NCBI GenBank assembly: GCA_027485675.1
Contig: JAIXQP010000010.1
Span: forward strand, 23,740-87,739
DNA: 64,000 nt
Source of the DNA: Terriglobales bacterium
GTDB lineage: Bacteria; Acidobacteriota; Terriglobia; Bryobacterales; Bryobacteraceae
Reading direction: 5' to 3'
A model generated the notes under the pieces. It saw only the letters and a program-made list of their open reading frames with translations, did no database searches and was not told where the DNA came from. The stretch's first letter is position 1. Each line of letters starts with the position of its first letter. This document shows, one piece after another, positions 44,165 through 51,526 of this stretch. A program made the position numbers and the translations under genes.

Positions 44165-44314
44165 ATGCTCGTCCCCACGACGGGGATAACTCCTAATGAA
44201 AGGCATATCGGCCACGCCGGAAGGGGTATGAGCGCAATTCCACTGTTCGTAAGACGATTTCCGCCTCATGTTTTCCCCCCCTTCCGCCGATCTCTCTCTC
44301 TAGGGGATTCCCAT

Positions 44315-45526
44315 TTGCCCAAGGACAATTGGCAGGTCATTGTTATCAGTCCAAGTCGGAAGTACGTCGCTGAGCTGCTTCCCGTCATTTCCAACGAAAT
44401 CGCCGACGCGCCGGTCATCGAATTCGGGGGCTATCCCTCCACCGATGCTCTGCACGATCTGCCGCTCAGCAGCACGCCGAGCGTCTGCTTTCTCGATGCC
44501 TCCAGTGATCAGAAAGCCGCCCTCACCGTTCTCGCCGCCCTGTCCGCCCTGAAGGCGAATCTGCACATCGTCGTCCTCGTCGAAGAGGCAGACCCCAACC
44601 TCATACTCCAATGCCTTCGCGGAGGCGCCCAGGAGTTCCTCACCCGGCCTTTCACCCAGGAACAGCTGCGCCAGGTCCTCGAAAAGCTCAGCCGCCTCAG
44701 CCCCTCGCTCAGCCTCGAGCGCGGCCGCATCACGGCCATCGTCCCGGCCAAGGGAGCCTGCGGCGCCACCACCCTGGCCTCCAATCTCGCGGTCCACTAT
44801 AAACGCATCAGCGACGGCCGCGTCCTCCTCGCCGACCTCGACCCCCTCACCGGCACCGTCTCCTTCCTGCTCAAGCTCAAGTCCACCTACAGCTTTCTCG
44901 ATGCCTTGCAGCACGCCGACAGTCTCGATGCCGACCTGTGGAAAGGCTTGGTCGGCTCAAGCCAGGGCGTCGATGTCCTGTTGCCGCCCGAGAACCCGGT
45001 CGACGGCATCCAGGGCCTCCGCTCGGCGGCGCCCATCCTCGACTTCGCTCGCCGGATCTACGACCACATCGTCGTCGACGTCGGCTCCATCTACGGCGAT
45101 TGGACGGTCTCCATTGCCCGTGCCGCCGATGACGTGCTCGTCGTCTCCACCAACGAACTGCCCTCCCTCCAGGCCACCGCCCGGGGCTTGCAGTACCTCG
45201 AATCCGCCGGCGTCCAGCGCCACAAAACCAAACTCATCGTCAACCGCTTCAACAAGGACGCCGGTCTCAACAAGGAAATGATCGAAATGGCCTTGCATAC
45301 CGAAGTGCACCATCTTGTCCCCAGCGACTACGAAAACGTCCAACGGGCGCTCCTCGATGGCAAAGTCATTCCCACCACCACCCCCTTCGGCAAAAGTCTC
45401 CTCACCCTCTCGCAAGGCCTGCTCGGCAAAACCGGGAAAGAAACCCCACCGGCCAAAAAACCTGCTTCGGGCGGCGTCTTCTCGGGCAGCCTCACCGGAC
45501 TCTTCAAAGCCTTTTCCCGCGGCTAG
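44315..45526 (+). CDS. CpaE-like ATPase with pseudo-receiver domain
   Basis: TTG 44315 with AGGGGA 7 bases upstream is my choice; ATG 44228 is in frame, but the codons between them (GTA, AGA, CGA, CTA) are unlike the rest of the gene. The 403-residue product has an N-terminal receiver-like domain (FLDASSD, RPF instead of KPF) and a ParA/MinD-type ATPase: the deviant Walker A reads KGACGATT, keeping the signature lysine but lacking the GK lysine, with VLLADLDPLTGTVS, IVVDVG and LIVNRFN following. CpaE proteins place Tad/Flp pilus machinery at the pole; no other pilus gene is nearby. Confidence 0.85.
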   Translation: MPKDNWQVIVISPSRKYVAELLPVISNEIADAPVIEFGGYPSTDALHDLPLSSTPSVCFLDASSDQKAALTVLAALSALKANLHIVVLVEEADPNLILQCLRGGAQEFLTRPFTQEQLRQVLEKLSRLSPSLSLERGRITAIVPAKGACGATTLASNLAVHYKRISDGRVLLADLDPLTGTVSFLLKLKSTYSFLDALQHADSLDADLWKGLVGSSQGVDVLLPPENPVDGIQGLRSAAPILDFARRIYDHIVVDVGSIYGDWTVSIARAADDVLVVSTNELPSLQATARGLQYLESAGVQRHKTKLIVNRFNKDAGLNKEMIEMALHTEVHHLVPSDYENVQRALLDGKVIPTTTPFGKSLLTLSQGLLGKTGKETPPAKKPASGGVFSGSLTGLFKAFSRG

Positions 45527-45527
45527 T

Positions 45528-45536
45528 TGATATCCT
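45528..45536 (+). promoter_or_regulatory. Extended -10-like element before phosphotransferase gene
   Basis: TGATATCCT, identical to the element before 32084, directly after the CpaE stop. Only 5 bases separate it from a TTG at 45542. Confidence 0.4.
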
Positions 45537-45541
45537 GGCGT

Positions 45542-46495
45542 TTGCTGCGTCTCGACGTCTCCAACGCCGCCGCCTATCTCGACGCCCACGGCTACCCCCT
45601 CCGCGGCGCCCTCACGCCCCTCGGCGGCGGAGTCTCCAACACCGTCCTCCTCGCCGAAACCGCCCGCGGCCGCCTCGTCGTCAAACAGGCCCTCGAACGC
45701 CTCCGCGTCGCCGAAGAGTGGCGCTCCGACCCCGCCCGCACCCTCCGCGAAGCCGCCGCCCTCCACGACGTCGCCGCCCTCCTCCCGCCCGGATCCGTAC
45801 CCGCCCTCGCCTTCCTCGACCAGGAAAACTACATCTACGCCATGGAAGCCGCCCCCGCCGGCGCCCAGGACTGGAAAACCCTCCTCCTCGCCGGCCACAT
45901 CGATCCCGCCATCGGCGCCCAAGTCGGCCAACTCCTCGCCCAACAGGTCGCCGCCACCCGCGACCCTATCCCCTGGCGCCAGCGCTACGGCGACCAGCGC
46001 GTCTTCGACGAACTCCGCCTCGACCCCTACTACCGCTTCACCGCCGCCCGCCACCCCGCTCTCGCCCCCTATTTCGCCCAGGCCATCGCCCGCTGCCAAG
46101 ACCACGCCACGAGTCTCGTCCACGGCGACTGGTCCCCCAAAAACATCCTCATCGCCGCCGGCCGCCCCCTCCTCATCGACTACGAAGTCGTCCACTACGG
46201 CGACGCCGCCTTCGACGCCGCCTTCCTCCTCAATCACCTCCTCCTCAAGTCCCACCACCGGCCGCAATGGCGCCCCCAGTACGGCGCCGCCGCCGCCGCC
46301 TTCTGGCGCGCCGCCGCGCCCGCCGTCGACCCCACCGCCGTCAAGCTCCACCTCGGCTGCCTCCTCCTCGCCCGCCTCGACGGTAAGTCCCCTGCCGAAT
46401 ATCTCCACGACGAAACGAAGCCGCTTCTCCGCTCCGTCGCCCGCGATATCCTGGTTTCGCCACCTCCTGATCTCCTCGCACTCTGGAACCGATGA
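45542..46495 (+). CDS. Aminoglycoside phosphotransferase/kinase-like (APH) family protein
   Basis: The product is a choline-kinase/APH fold kinase of about 317 residues: GGGVSNTVLLAET as the nucleotide loop, VVKQAL with the ATP-binding lysine, the catalytic VHGDWSPKN and the metal-binding LIDYEVVHYGDAAFDAAFLL. This catalytic loop resembles methylthioribose kinases, but the substrate cannot be assigned. The start is uncertain: TTG 45527 abuts the CpaE stop, while TTG 45542 lies after a -10-like element. The stop overlaps the enolase ATG. Codons are extremely C-rich. Confidence 0.8.
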   Translation: MLRLDVSNAAAYLDAHGYPLRGALTPLGGGVSNTVLLAETARGRLVVKQALERLRVAEEWRSDPARTLREAAALHDVAALLPPGSVPALAFLDQENYIYAMEAAPAGAQDWKTLLLAGHIDPAIGAQVGQLLAQQVAATRDPIPWRQRYGDQRVFDELRLDPYYRFTAARHPALAPYFAQAIARCQDHATSLVHGDWSPKNILIAAGRPLLIDYEVVHYGDAAFDAAFLLNHLLLKSHHRPQWRPQYGAAAAAFWRAAAPAVDPTAVKLHLGCLLLARLDGKSPAEYLHDETKPLLRSVARDILVSPPPDLLALWNR

Positions 46496-47757
46496 CCTTG
46501 ACCCTGCAATCCCTCCGCGCTCTTGAAATTCTCGATTCCCGCGGCCGGCCCACCCTGCAAGTGGAGGCTATTCTCGCAAACGGCGTCCGCGCCCAGGCCC
46601 AGGTTCCCTCCGGCGCCTCCACCGGCACCCACGAAGCCCACGAATGGCGCGACGGCGGCCCCTGGTACGGCGGCAAAGGCGTCCAGGGAGCCGCCCGGCA
46701 CGTCACCGAAATCTTCGCGCCCGCCCTCGCCGGATTCCCCGTCGAAGACCAGCGCGCCCTCGATGCCCGCCTGCTCGCCATCGACGGCAGCCCCAATAAA
46801 TCCCGCACCGGCGCCAACGCCCTCCTCGGCATCTCCTGCGCCGTCGCCCGCGCCGTCTCCGTCGCCCGCCAGGAGCCGCTCTATCGCACCCTCTCCCTCG
46901 GCGCCCCCCGCCTGCCCGTGCCCATGATCAACATCCTCTCCGGTGGCCTCCACGCCGGCGGCAACGTCGAGTTTCAGGACTTCCTCATCATCCCCCACGG
47001 CTTCGCCACCCTCGCCGAAGCCCTCGAAGCCACCGTCCGCATCCATGCCACCACCGGCGAACTCCTCCGCCGCAGCCGCTACGTCCTCACCGGCGTCGCC
47101 GACGAAGGCGGCTGGGGACCCCGCCTGCCCAGCAACGAAGAGGCGCTCTTCCTCCTCACCGTCGCCATCGCCGAGGCCGGCTACGCCCCCGGCGACCAGG
47201 TCTCCATCGCCCTCGACGTCGCCGCCACCCATTTCTACCGGGAAGGGAAGTACCACCTCGCCAGCGAAAAGCGATCCCTCTCCAGTGACGAAATGGTCGA
47301 CCTCCTCGCCCGCTGGTGCGACAGCTTCCCCGTCGTCTCCATCGAGGACGCACTCGCCGAAGACGACTGGGACGGCTGGGTCCGCCTCACCGAACGCCTC
47401 GGCCACATTCAACTGGTCGGCGACGACCTGTTCACCACCAACGCCGCCCGCCTCCGCCAGGGCATCGAACGCCGCGCCGCCAACGCCGTTCTCGTCAAAA
47501 TGAACCAGATCGGTACCCTCACCGAAACCCTCGACGTCTGCCGCCAGGCCAGCGCCGCCGGCTACAACGCCGTCATCTCCGCCCGCAGCGGCGAAACCGA
47601 AGACTCTTTCCTCGCCGACCTCGCCACCGCCACCGGCGCCGGGCAGATCAAGATCGGCTCCATCACCCGCTCCGAACGTCTGGCCAAATACAACCGCCTC
47701 CTCGAACTCGAAGCCTGGGATGGCCTGCCCTTCGCTGGAGAAAAACCGTGCCGCTAA
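46492..47757 (+). CDS. eno: Enolase family protein with altered active-site residues
   Basis: The 421-residue protein aligns over its full length with enolase: LDSRGRPTLQVE, VPSGASTGTHEA, ADEGGWGP, ALDVAATHF, SIEDALAEDDW, LVGDDLF, LVKMNQIGTLTE (Lys336) and GQIKIGSITRS. The three metal ligands and both lysines are kept. Two changes stand out: the glutamate of HADNNVDIQEF is Asp163 (HAGGNVEFQDF), and the phosphate-binding histidine of SHRSGETED is Ala364 (SARSGETED). It normally converts 2-phosphoglycerate to phosphoenolpyruvate; activity here is uncertain. It overlaps both neighbours. Confidence 0.85.
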   Translation: MTLTLQSLRALEILDSRGRPTLQVEAILANGVRAQAQVPSGASTGTHEAHEWRDGGPWYGGKGVQGAARHVTEIFAPALAGFPVEDQRALDARLLAIDGSPNKSRTGANALLGISCAVARAVSVARQEPLYRTLSLGAPRLPVPMINILSGGLHAGGNVEFQDFLIIPHGFATLAEALEATVRIHATTGELLRRSRYVLTGVADEGGWGPRLPSNEEALFLLTVAIAEAGYAPGDQVSIALDVAATHFYREGKYHLASEKRSLSSDEMVDLLARWCDSFPVVSIEDALAEDDWDGWVRLTERLGHIQLVGDDLFTTNAARLRQGIERRAANAVLVKMNQIGTLTETLDVCRQASAAGYNAVISARSGETEDSFLADLATATGAGQIKIGSITRSERLAKYNRLLELEAWDGLPFAGEKPCR

Positions 47758-49136
47758 CCCGCCGCGCCGCCCTCGCCGCCGCCGCCTCCCCGCTTCTCTC
47801 CCTCCGCGCGCAGAACCCCGCCGATCGCCCCAATATCCTCTGGATCCTCGGCGACGACCTCGGCCCCGACCTCGGCTGCTACGGCCACCCCCTGGCCAAA
47901 ACCCCCAACGTCGATCGCCTCGCGAGCGAAGGCGCCCGCTTCACCCACTGCTTCACCACCGCCCCCGTCTGCTCCCCGGCCCGCTCGGCCTGGAACACCG
48001 GGGTCTACCAGACCACCCTCGGCGCCCACAACCACCGCAGCCACCGCAAGGACGGCTACCGCCTTCCCGACGGCGTCAAACTCATCTCCCACCGCATGCG
48101 CGAGGCCGGCTACTTCACCGCCAACGTCACCGATATCGCGCCCGGCCTCCGCGGCTCCGGCAAAACGGACTTCAATTTCCAAGTGGAAAAGCCCTTCGAC
48201 GGCACCCACTGGAATCAGCGCGCCAAAGGCCAGCCCTTCTACGCTCAGATCAACTTCACCGCCCCGCACAAAGGGCCCATGTGGCCCGCCGCCCGCAAGC
48301 AGAAGGAACTCACCGACCCGGCCAAAATCACCCTCCCGCCCTACTATCCCGATCACCCCGTCGTTCGCAACGAACTGGCCAACTACCTCGATGCCGTCCA
48401 CCTCTGGGACGCCCAGGTCGGCGCCGTCCTCGAGCAACTCAAAGCTGACGGCCTGCTCGACAACACCGTAATCTTCATCTTCGGCGACAACGGCCGGTGC
48501 CTCATCCGCGGCAAGCAATGGCTCTACGACGCCGGAACCCACGTCCCGCTCCTCGTCCGCTGGCCCGGCCGCGTCAAGCCCGGCACGGTGCGTAAGGATC
48601 CGGTCCTCGCCCTCGACATCACCGCCACCAGCCTCGAAATCGCCGGTATCGCCAAACCGGCCCTCTTCCACGGCCAGGGTCTGTTCAGCGGCGCCAAACC
48701 CCGCAAACAGATCTTCACCGCCCGCGACCGCTGCGACATGACCATCGACCGCATTCGCGCCGTCCGCGACCCCCGCTTCAAGCTCATCCGCAACTTCATG
48801 CCGGAACGGCCCTATACCCAGTTCAACGAGTACATCCGCGCCAACTACCCCACCCAGGCCGTTATCCAGGAGCTCGGCGCCGCCGGCAAACTCACCCCCC
48901 TCCAGGCCCAATGGCTGGCCCCCCGCAAGCCCGAAATCGAACTCTACGACCACCAGGCCGACCCCCACGAAGTCAACAACCTCGCCGCCGACAAGCGCTA
49001 TCAGGCCACCGTCAAAAGACTATCCCGCGATCTCGACCGCTGGATCGCCGCCACCAACGACCAGGGCCGCACCCCGGAGTCCCGCGAGGCCTTCGAGCGC
49101 GAGGAGCCCCGCTGGAACGTTAAGCCAACAGGTTGA
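47748..49136 (+). CDS. Exported sulfatase (Cys type)
   Basis: GTG 47748, with GGAG 7 bases upstream inside the enolase gene, gives a twin-arginine-like signal (MPLTRRAALAAAASPLLSLRAQ); the frame further upstream is shadow sequence. The 462-residue protein has NILWILGDDLGPDLGCYG, VCSPARSAWNTG with the formylglycine site Cys75 (C-x-P-x-R), NFTAPHKGPMW and FGDNGRCLIRGKQWLYDAGTHVPLLVRWPG. Like the sulfatase at 8386 it needs a formylglycine-generating enzyme. Its 3' end overlaps the convergent SET gene by 17 bases. The substrate is unknown, but a sulfated glycan is likely. Confidence 0.9.
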   Translation: MPLTRRAALAAAASPLLSLRAQNPADRPNILWILGDDLGPDLGCYGHPLAKTPNVDRLASEGARFTHCFTTAPVCSPARSAWNTGVYQTTLGAHNHRSHRKDGYRLPDGVKLISHRMREAGYFTANVTDIAPGLRGSGKTDFNFQVEKPFDGTHWNQRAKGQPFYAQINFTAPHKGPMWPAARKQKELTDPAKITLPPYYPDHPVVRNELANYLDAVHLWDAQVGAVLEQLKADGLLDNTVIFIFGDNGRCLIRGKQWLYDAGTHVPLLVRWPGRVKPGTVRKDPVLALDITATSLEIAGIAKPALFHGQGLFSGAKPRKQIFTARDRCDMTIDRIRAVRDPRFKLIRNFMPERPYTQFNEYIRANYPTQAVIQELGAAGKLTPLQAQWLAPRKPEIELYDHQADPHEVNNLAADKRYQATVKRLSRDLDRWIAATNDQGRTPESREAFEREEPRWNVKPTG

Positions 49137-49590
49137 TCGTTCCCCGGCAAGTGGCCGCCCCGCAGCCGCACGGCACCCGCTCCACGTCCTTGCCGAAGTG
49201 GTAGTCAATCGTCAACTCTTCGCCCGGCTCGATATCCCGCAGGCTCATGTAGAGGATGTGCTCTTTTACGATGCGGGCCTCCACGTTCGGCTCGCAGCAA
49301 TGGTTCACATACTCGGCTCCGCTCCCGCCCGTCGAGCCATCAATACACCAGTAGCTGTTCAACGTGAACATGTAGTTGAACTCGCGTTCAAACACCCGGC
49401 GCTTCGTCTCCCGGCGGTTGCACCGTTCCCCGGTGTACTCCATGATCTTGCGCCGCTTCGGAATGAACTCCTCGGCGAAAACGCCCCAGCGGTGGATAAC
49501 CGAGGGGCGCACGGAGAGACGGAAGCAGGCATACTTCTCATTGATTTGCGGCGGCGGTGCCGCCTCAGCTGCCTGCTTCTTACGCGCCAT
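49120..49590 (-). CDS. SET-domain lysine methyltransferase-like protein
   Basis: ATG 49590 shares its A with the stop of the 40-codon gene upstream (TAATG). The 156-residue product is a compact SET domain: HRWGVFAEEFIPKRRKIMEYTGE at the N-terminus, EYVNHCCEPNVEAR (the NHSCxPN motif with Ser to Cys), GEELTIDYHFGKD with the active-site tyrosine, and a post-SET zinc-like CGCGAATCRG. It lacks a pre-SET region. SET proteins methylate protein lysines with S-adenosylmethionine; they are scattered in bacteria and usually thought to be transferred or ancient shared genes. The substrate is unknown. Confidence 0.87.
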   Translation of the reverse strand: MARKKQAAEAAPPPQINEKYACFRLSVRPSVIHRWGVFAEEFIPKRRKIMEYTGERCNRRETKRRVFEREFNYMFTLNSYWCIDGSTGGSGAEYVNHCCEPNVEARIVKEHILYMSLRDIEPGEELTIDYHFGKDVERVPCGCGAATCRGTINLLA

Positions 49591-49712
49591 TAGAAGTCGT
49601 TCTCTTCTGCCTTCGCTTTCGCGCCCTTGGACTTGCGCCGCACGATGATGATAACCACACAAAGCACCGCCAAAACTCCGGCTACAAGTTGTACTACCTG
49701 CTCTGGTTCCAT
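49590..49712 (-). CDS. 40-residue single-helix membrane peptide
   Basis: A short frame ATG 49712 to TAA 49590 encodes MEPEQVVQLVAGVLAVLCVV followed by a valine/isoleucine run, then a basic and acidic tail (RRKSKGAKAKAEENDF). That is one transmembrane helix with a positively charged cytoplasmic side. A perfect TATAAT lies 37 bases upstream and a GGAGGA stands in the leader. The stop and the SET gene start overlap as TAATG, so the two are translated together. I do not recognise the peptide. Confidence 0.7.
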   Translation of the reverse strand: MEPEQVVQLVAGVLAVLCVVIIIVRRKSKGAKAKAEENDF

Positions 49713-49748
49713 AGACTACAACAGTCCTCCACTGAGTTGAGAAGCTTG

Positions 49749-49754
49749 ATTATA
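49749..49754 (-). promoter_or_regulatory. -10 box of the small-peptide/SET operon
   Basis: TATAAT on the minus strand (preceded by GCG), directly after the mdh terminator and 37 bases before ATG 49712. No good -35 because that position falls in the terminator stem. Confidence 0.55.
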
Positions 49755-49756
49755 CG

Positions 49757-49800
49757 CAAAACGCCCGCGGGTTGGGGAGACTTCTCAAACCCGCGGGCGT
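49757..49800 (-). terminator. Intrinsic terminator of malate dehydrogenase gene
   Basis: Perfect 13-base arms ACGCCCGCGGGTT and AACCCGCGGGCGT (49761-49773 and 49788-49800), followed on the minus strand by a short TTTT. It ends 18 bases after the mdh stop. Confidence 0.75.
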
Positions 49801-49818
49801 TAAAAAAGTTTCAGCGGG

Positions 49819-50754
49819 CTAGCTGACTTTCTGCTGCAAAACGTCCACGAGTTCCTGCACCGCCGCGGCGCTCTTCTGGATCTGCGCCTTTTCGTCGTCG
49901 GTCAACTGCACCTCGTAGATCTTCTCAATGCCGCTCGAGCCCAGCTTCACCGGAACGCCAAAGAAAACGCCGTTCACGTTGTACTCGCCTTCGAGCAGCG
50001 CCGCGCAAGGCAGAACCTTCTTCTGATCTTTCAGAATGCTTTCCACCATCTCCACCGTCGCCGCCGAAGGAGCGTAGTACGCCGAACCCGTCTTCAGATA
50101 CTTCACAATCTCGGCGCCGCCGTTCTGCGTCCGCTCCACGATCTTGGCAATCGTCTCGGCGTCCAGAATCTCGCTCAGCGGCACGCCGCTCACGTTCGTC
50201 AGCCGCGTAATCGGCACCATCGTGTCGCCGTGGCCGCCCAGCACCAGCGCGTTGATGTTCGTCACCGAAACCCCCATCGCCTCGCCCAGGAACGTCCGGA
50301 AACGCGCCGTGTCCAGAACACCCGCCATACCGATAATCCGGTTCTTCGGCAGGCCGGTCACCTTCCACGCCGCCCAGCACATCGCATCCAGCGGGTTGGT
50401 CACCAGGATGAGAATCGCGTTCGGCGAATACTTCATCGCATTCTCGGCGGCCGTCTTCACAATCTCGAAGTTCGCCAGAAGCAAATCGTCGCGGCTCATG
50501 CCCGGCTTCCGCGGGAACCCGGCGGTGATCACGACAATGTCGGAACCCGCCGTAGGCTCGTAATCATTGGCGCCCGTGATCCGGACGTCATATCCCTGCA
50601 CGGGGCCGGACTGTTGAATATCCAGTCCTTTCCCCTGCGGGATTCCCTCCATGATGTCGACGAGCACGACATCGGCCAGTTCCTTGTCTGCGATTCGCAG
50701 AGCACAGTTGGCGCCGACGTTGCCGGCACCGACGACGGTGACTTTTTTGCGCAT
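49819..50754 (-). CDS. mdh: Malate dehydrogenase (LDH-like type)
   Basis: The 311-residue protein has the NAD-binding [23 protein letters not shown] with the aspartate selecting NAD, the loop [17 protein letters not shown] whose arginine marks malate rather than lactate specificity, VTNPLDAM, the catalytic [12 protein letters not shown] and a C-terminal LDH/MDH alpha-beta domain. It catalyses malate to oxaloacetate in the TCA cycle. The ATG follows a TATACT by 8 bases with no ribosome site, suggesting a leaderless mRNA. Confidence 0.96.
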   Translation of the reverse strand: MRKKVTVVGAGNVGANCALRIADKELADVVLVDIMEGIPQGKGLDIQQSGPVQGYDVRITGANDYEPTAGSDIVVITAGFPRKPGMSRDDLLLANFEIVKTAAENAMKYSPNAILILVTNPLDAMCWAAWKVTGLPKNRIIGMAGVLDTARFRTFLGEAMGVSVTNINALVLGGHGDTMVPITRLTNVSGVPLSEILDAETIAKIVERTQNGGAEIVKYLKTGSAYYAPSAATVEMVESILKDQKKVLPCAALLEGEYNVNGVFFGVPVKLGSSGIEKIYEVQLTDDEKAQIQKSAAAVQELVDVLQQKVS

Positions 50755-50762
50755 AACTTTCG

Positions 50763-50768
50763 AGTATA
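50763..50768 (-). promoter_or_regulatory. -10 box of mdh
   Basis: TATACT on the minus strand ends 8 bases before the mdh ATG; there is no Shine-Dalgarno sequence between them. No -35 is evident. Confidence 0.5.
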
Positions 50769-50878
50769 CCCCCGCCGGCGCAGAGGGGCGCGGACTGGCA
50801 ACCGGGCGACTATAGAGTGGACTGGAAGTTTATGGAAACACTACATTTTGTGCTCGTAAGATAGTTTGTACCGAACCG

Positions 50879-50906
50879 TTGACAGCCACCGCCGTTTCCG
50901 TACAAT
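50879..50906 (+). promoter_or_regulatory. Sigma-70-type promoter of MerR-family gene
   Basis: Perfect TTGACA (50879-50884), 16-base spacer, TACAAT (50901-50906). The start codon follows at 50947, giving a leader of about 35 bases. It is the best canonical promoter in the window. Confidence 0.75.
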
Positions 50907-50946
50907 TGAGGAGTCGCGCAGGCGAGCGAAACGGAACCGGCCACTT

Positions 50947-51459
50947 ATGTTCAAAACAAAAAAAGCGAAGTCTGAAGCAGGGCCCACCGGGCGCTCGTTC
51001 ACCTCGAGCGAAATCTCGGAGATGACCGGCGTGAGCCTGCGGCAGCTCCAGTGGTGGGATGAGCAAAAGGTCGTCTCCCCCCGCCACGAAGGACATAAGC
51101 GGATCTATCTGGCCGAAGAGGCCGTCGAAATCGCCGTCATCGCCGAACTCCGCCGCAAGGGCTTCTCCCTGCAAAAGATCCGTCAGGTGCTGCGCTTCCT
51201 CCAGAAGGAGATGGGCAAAAAGCTCGCCGAAATCTTCAGCGCCGAAAGCGACTGGCACCTGCTCACCGACGGCAAAAGCATCTATCTCGAAGACAACAAC
51301 GAGCGGATCATCAATCTCTTCAAGGATTCCGAACAGCCGATGTTCCTCGTCTGCGTCACCGACCAGGCCCGCCGCCTGGGCGTCACGGTACCCGGCGCGG
51401 CCCGGAAACCGGTTCGCCCTGAAATTTCCGCTAACGTAAAGAAGGCTCGCGCCGTCTAG
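50947..51459 (+). CDS. MerR-family transcriptional regulator
   Basis: ATG 50947 lies after a clear promoter; the frame upstream to 50866 is crossed by that promoter and is not coding. The 170-residue protein has a MerR winged helix (FTSSEISEMTGVSLRQLQWWDEQKVVSPRHEGHKRIYLAEEAVEIAVI, with W in place of the usual R-Y), a helical stretch (RKGFSLQKIRQVLRFLQKEMG) and a C-terminal domain without the cysteines of metal sensors. The ligand is unknown. The gene stands alone between mdh and the S41 protease. Confidence 0.87.
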   Translation: MFKTKKAKSEAGPTGRSFTSSEISEMTGVSLRQLQWWDEQKVVSPRHEGHKRIYLAEEAVEIAVIAELRRKGFSLQKIRQVLRFLQKEMGKKLAEIFSAESDWHLLTDGKSIYLEDNNERIINLFKDSEQPMFLVCVTDQARRLGVTVPGAARKPVRPEISANVKKARAV

Positions 51460-51488
51460 TCAACTAGCGGGTTCACCGTCCGCTCACC

Positions 51489-51497
51489 TGATATACT
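51489..51497 (+). promoter_or_regulatory. Extended -10 element of S41 peptidase gene
   Basis: TGATATACT, followed by a GGAGG ribosome site at 51513-51517 and ATG at 51527. This is the same -10 type as at the leaderless genes but with a normal leader. Confidence 0.6.
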
Positions 51498-51526
51498 TTT
51501 CGTTAGATCTCCGGAGGTCCCGCGGT

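Noticed and set aside
44957..46408. 483-codon minus-strand frame across CpaE and the phosphotransferase
   Set aside because: Spans two genes with clear motifs on the plus strand and is Gly/Glu/Val-rich.
47316..47747. 144-codon N-terminal extension of the second sulfatase
   Set aside because: Arg-rich and inside enolase; GTG 47748 with a ribosome site starts a proper signal peptide.
50755..50946. Small RNA or tRNA gene in the mdh/MerR gap
   Set aside because: No cloverleaf or stable hairpin; the gap is explained by two promoters.
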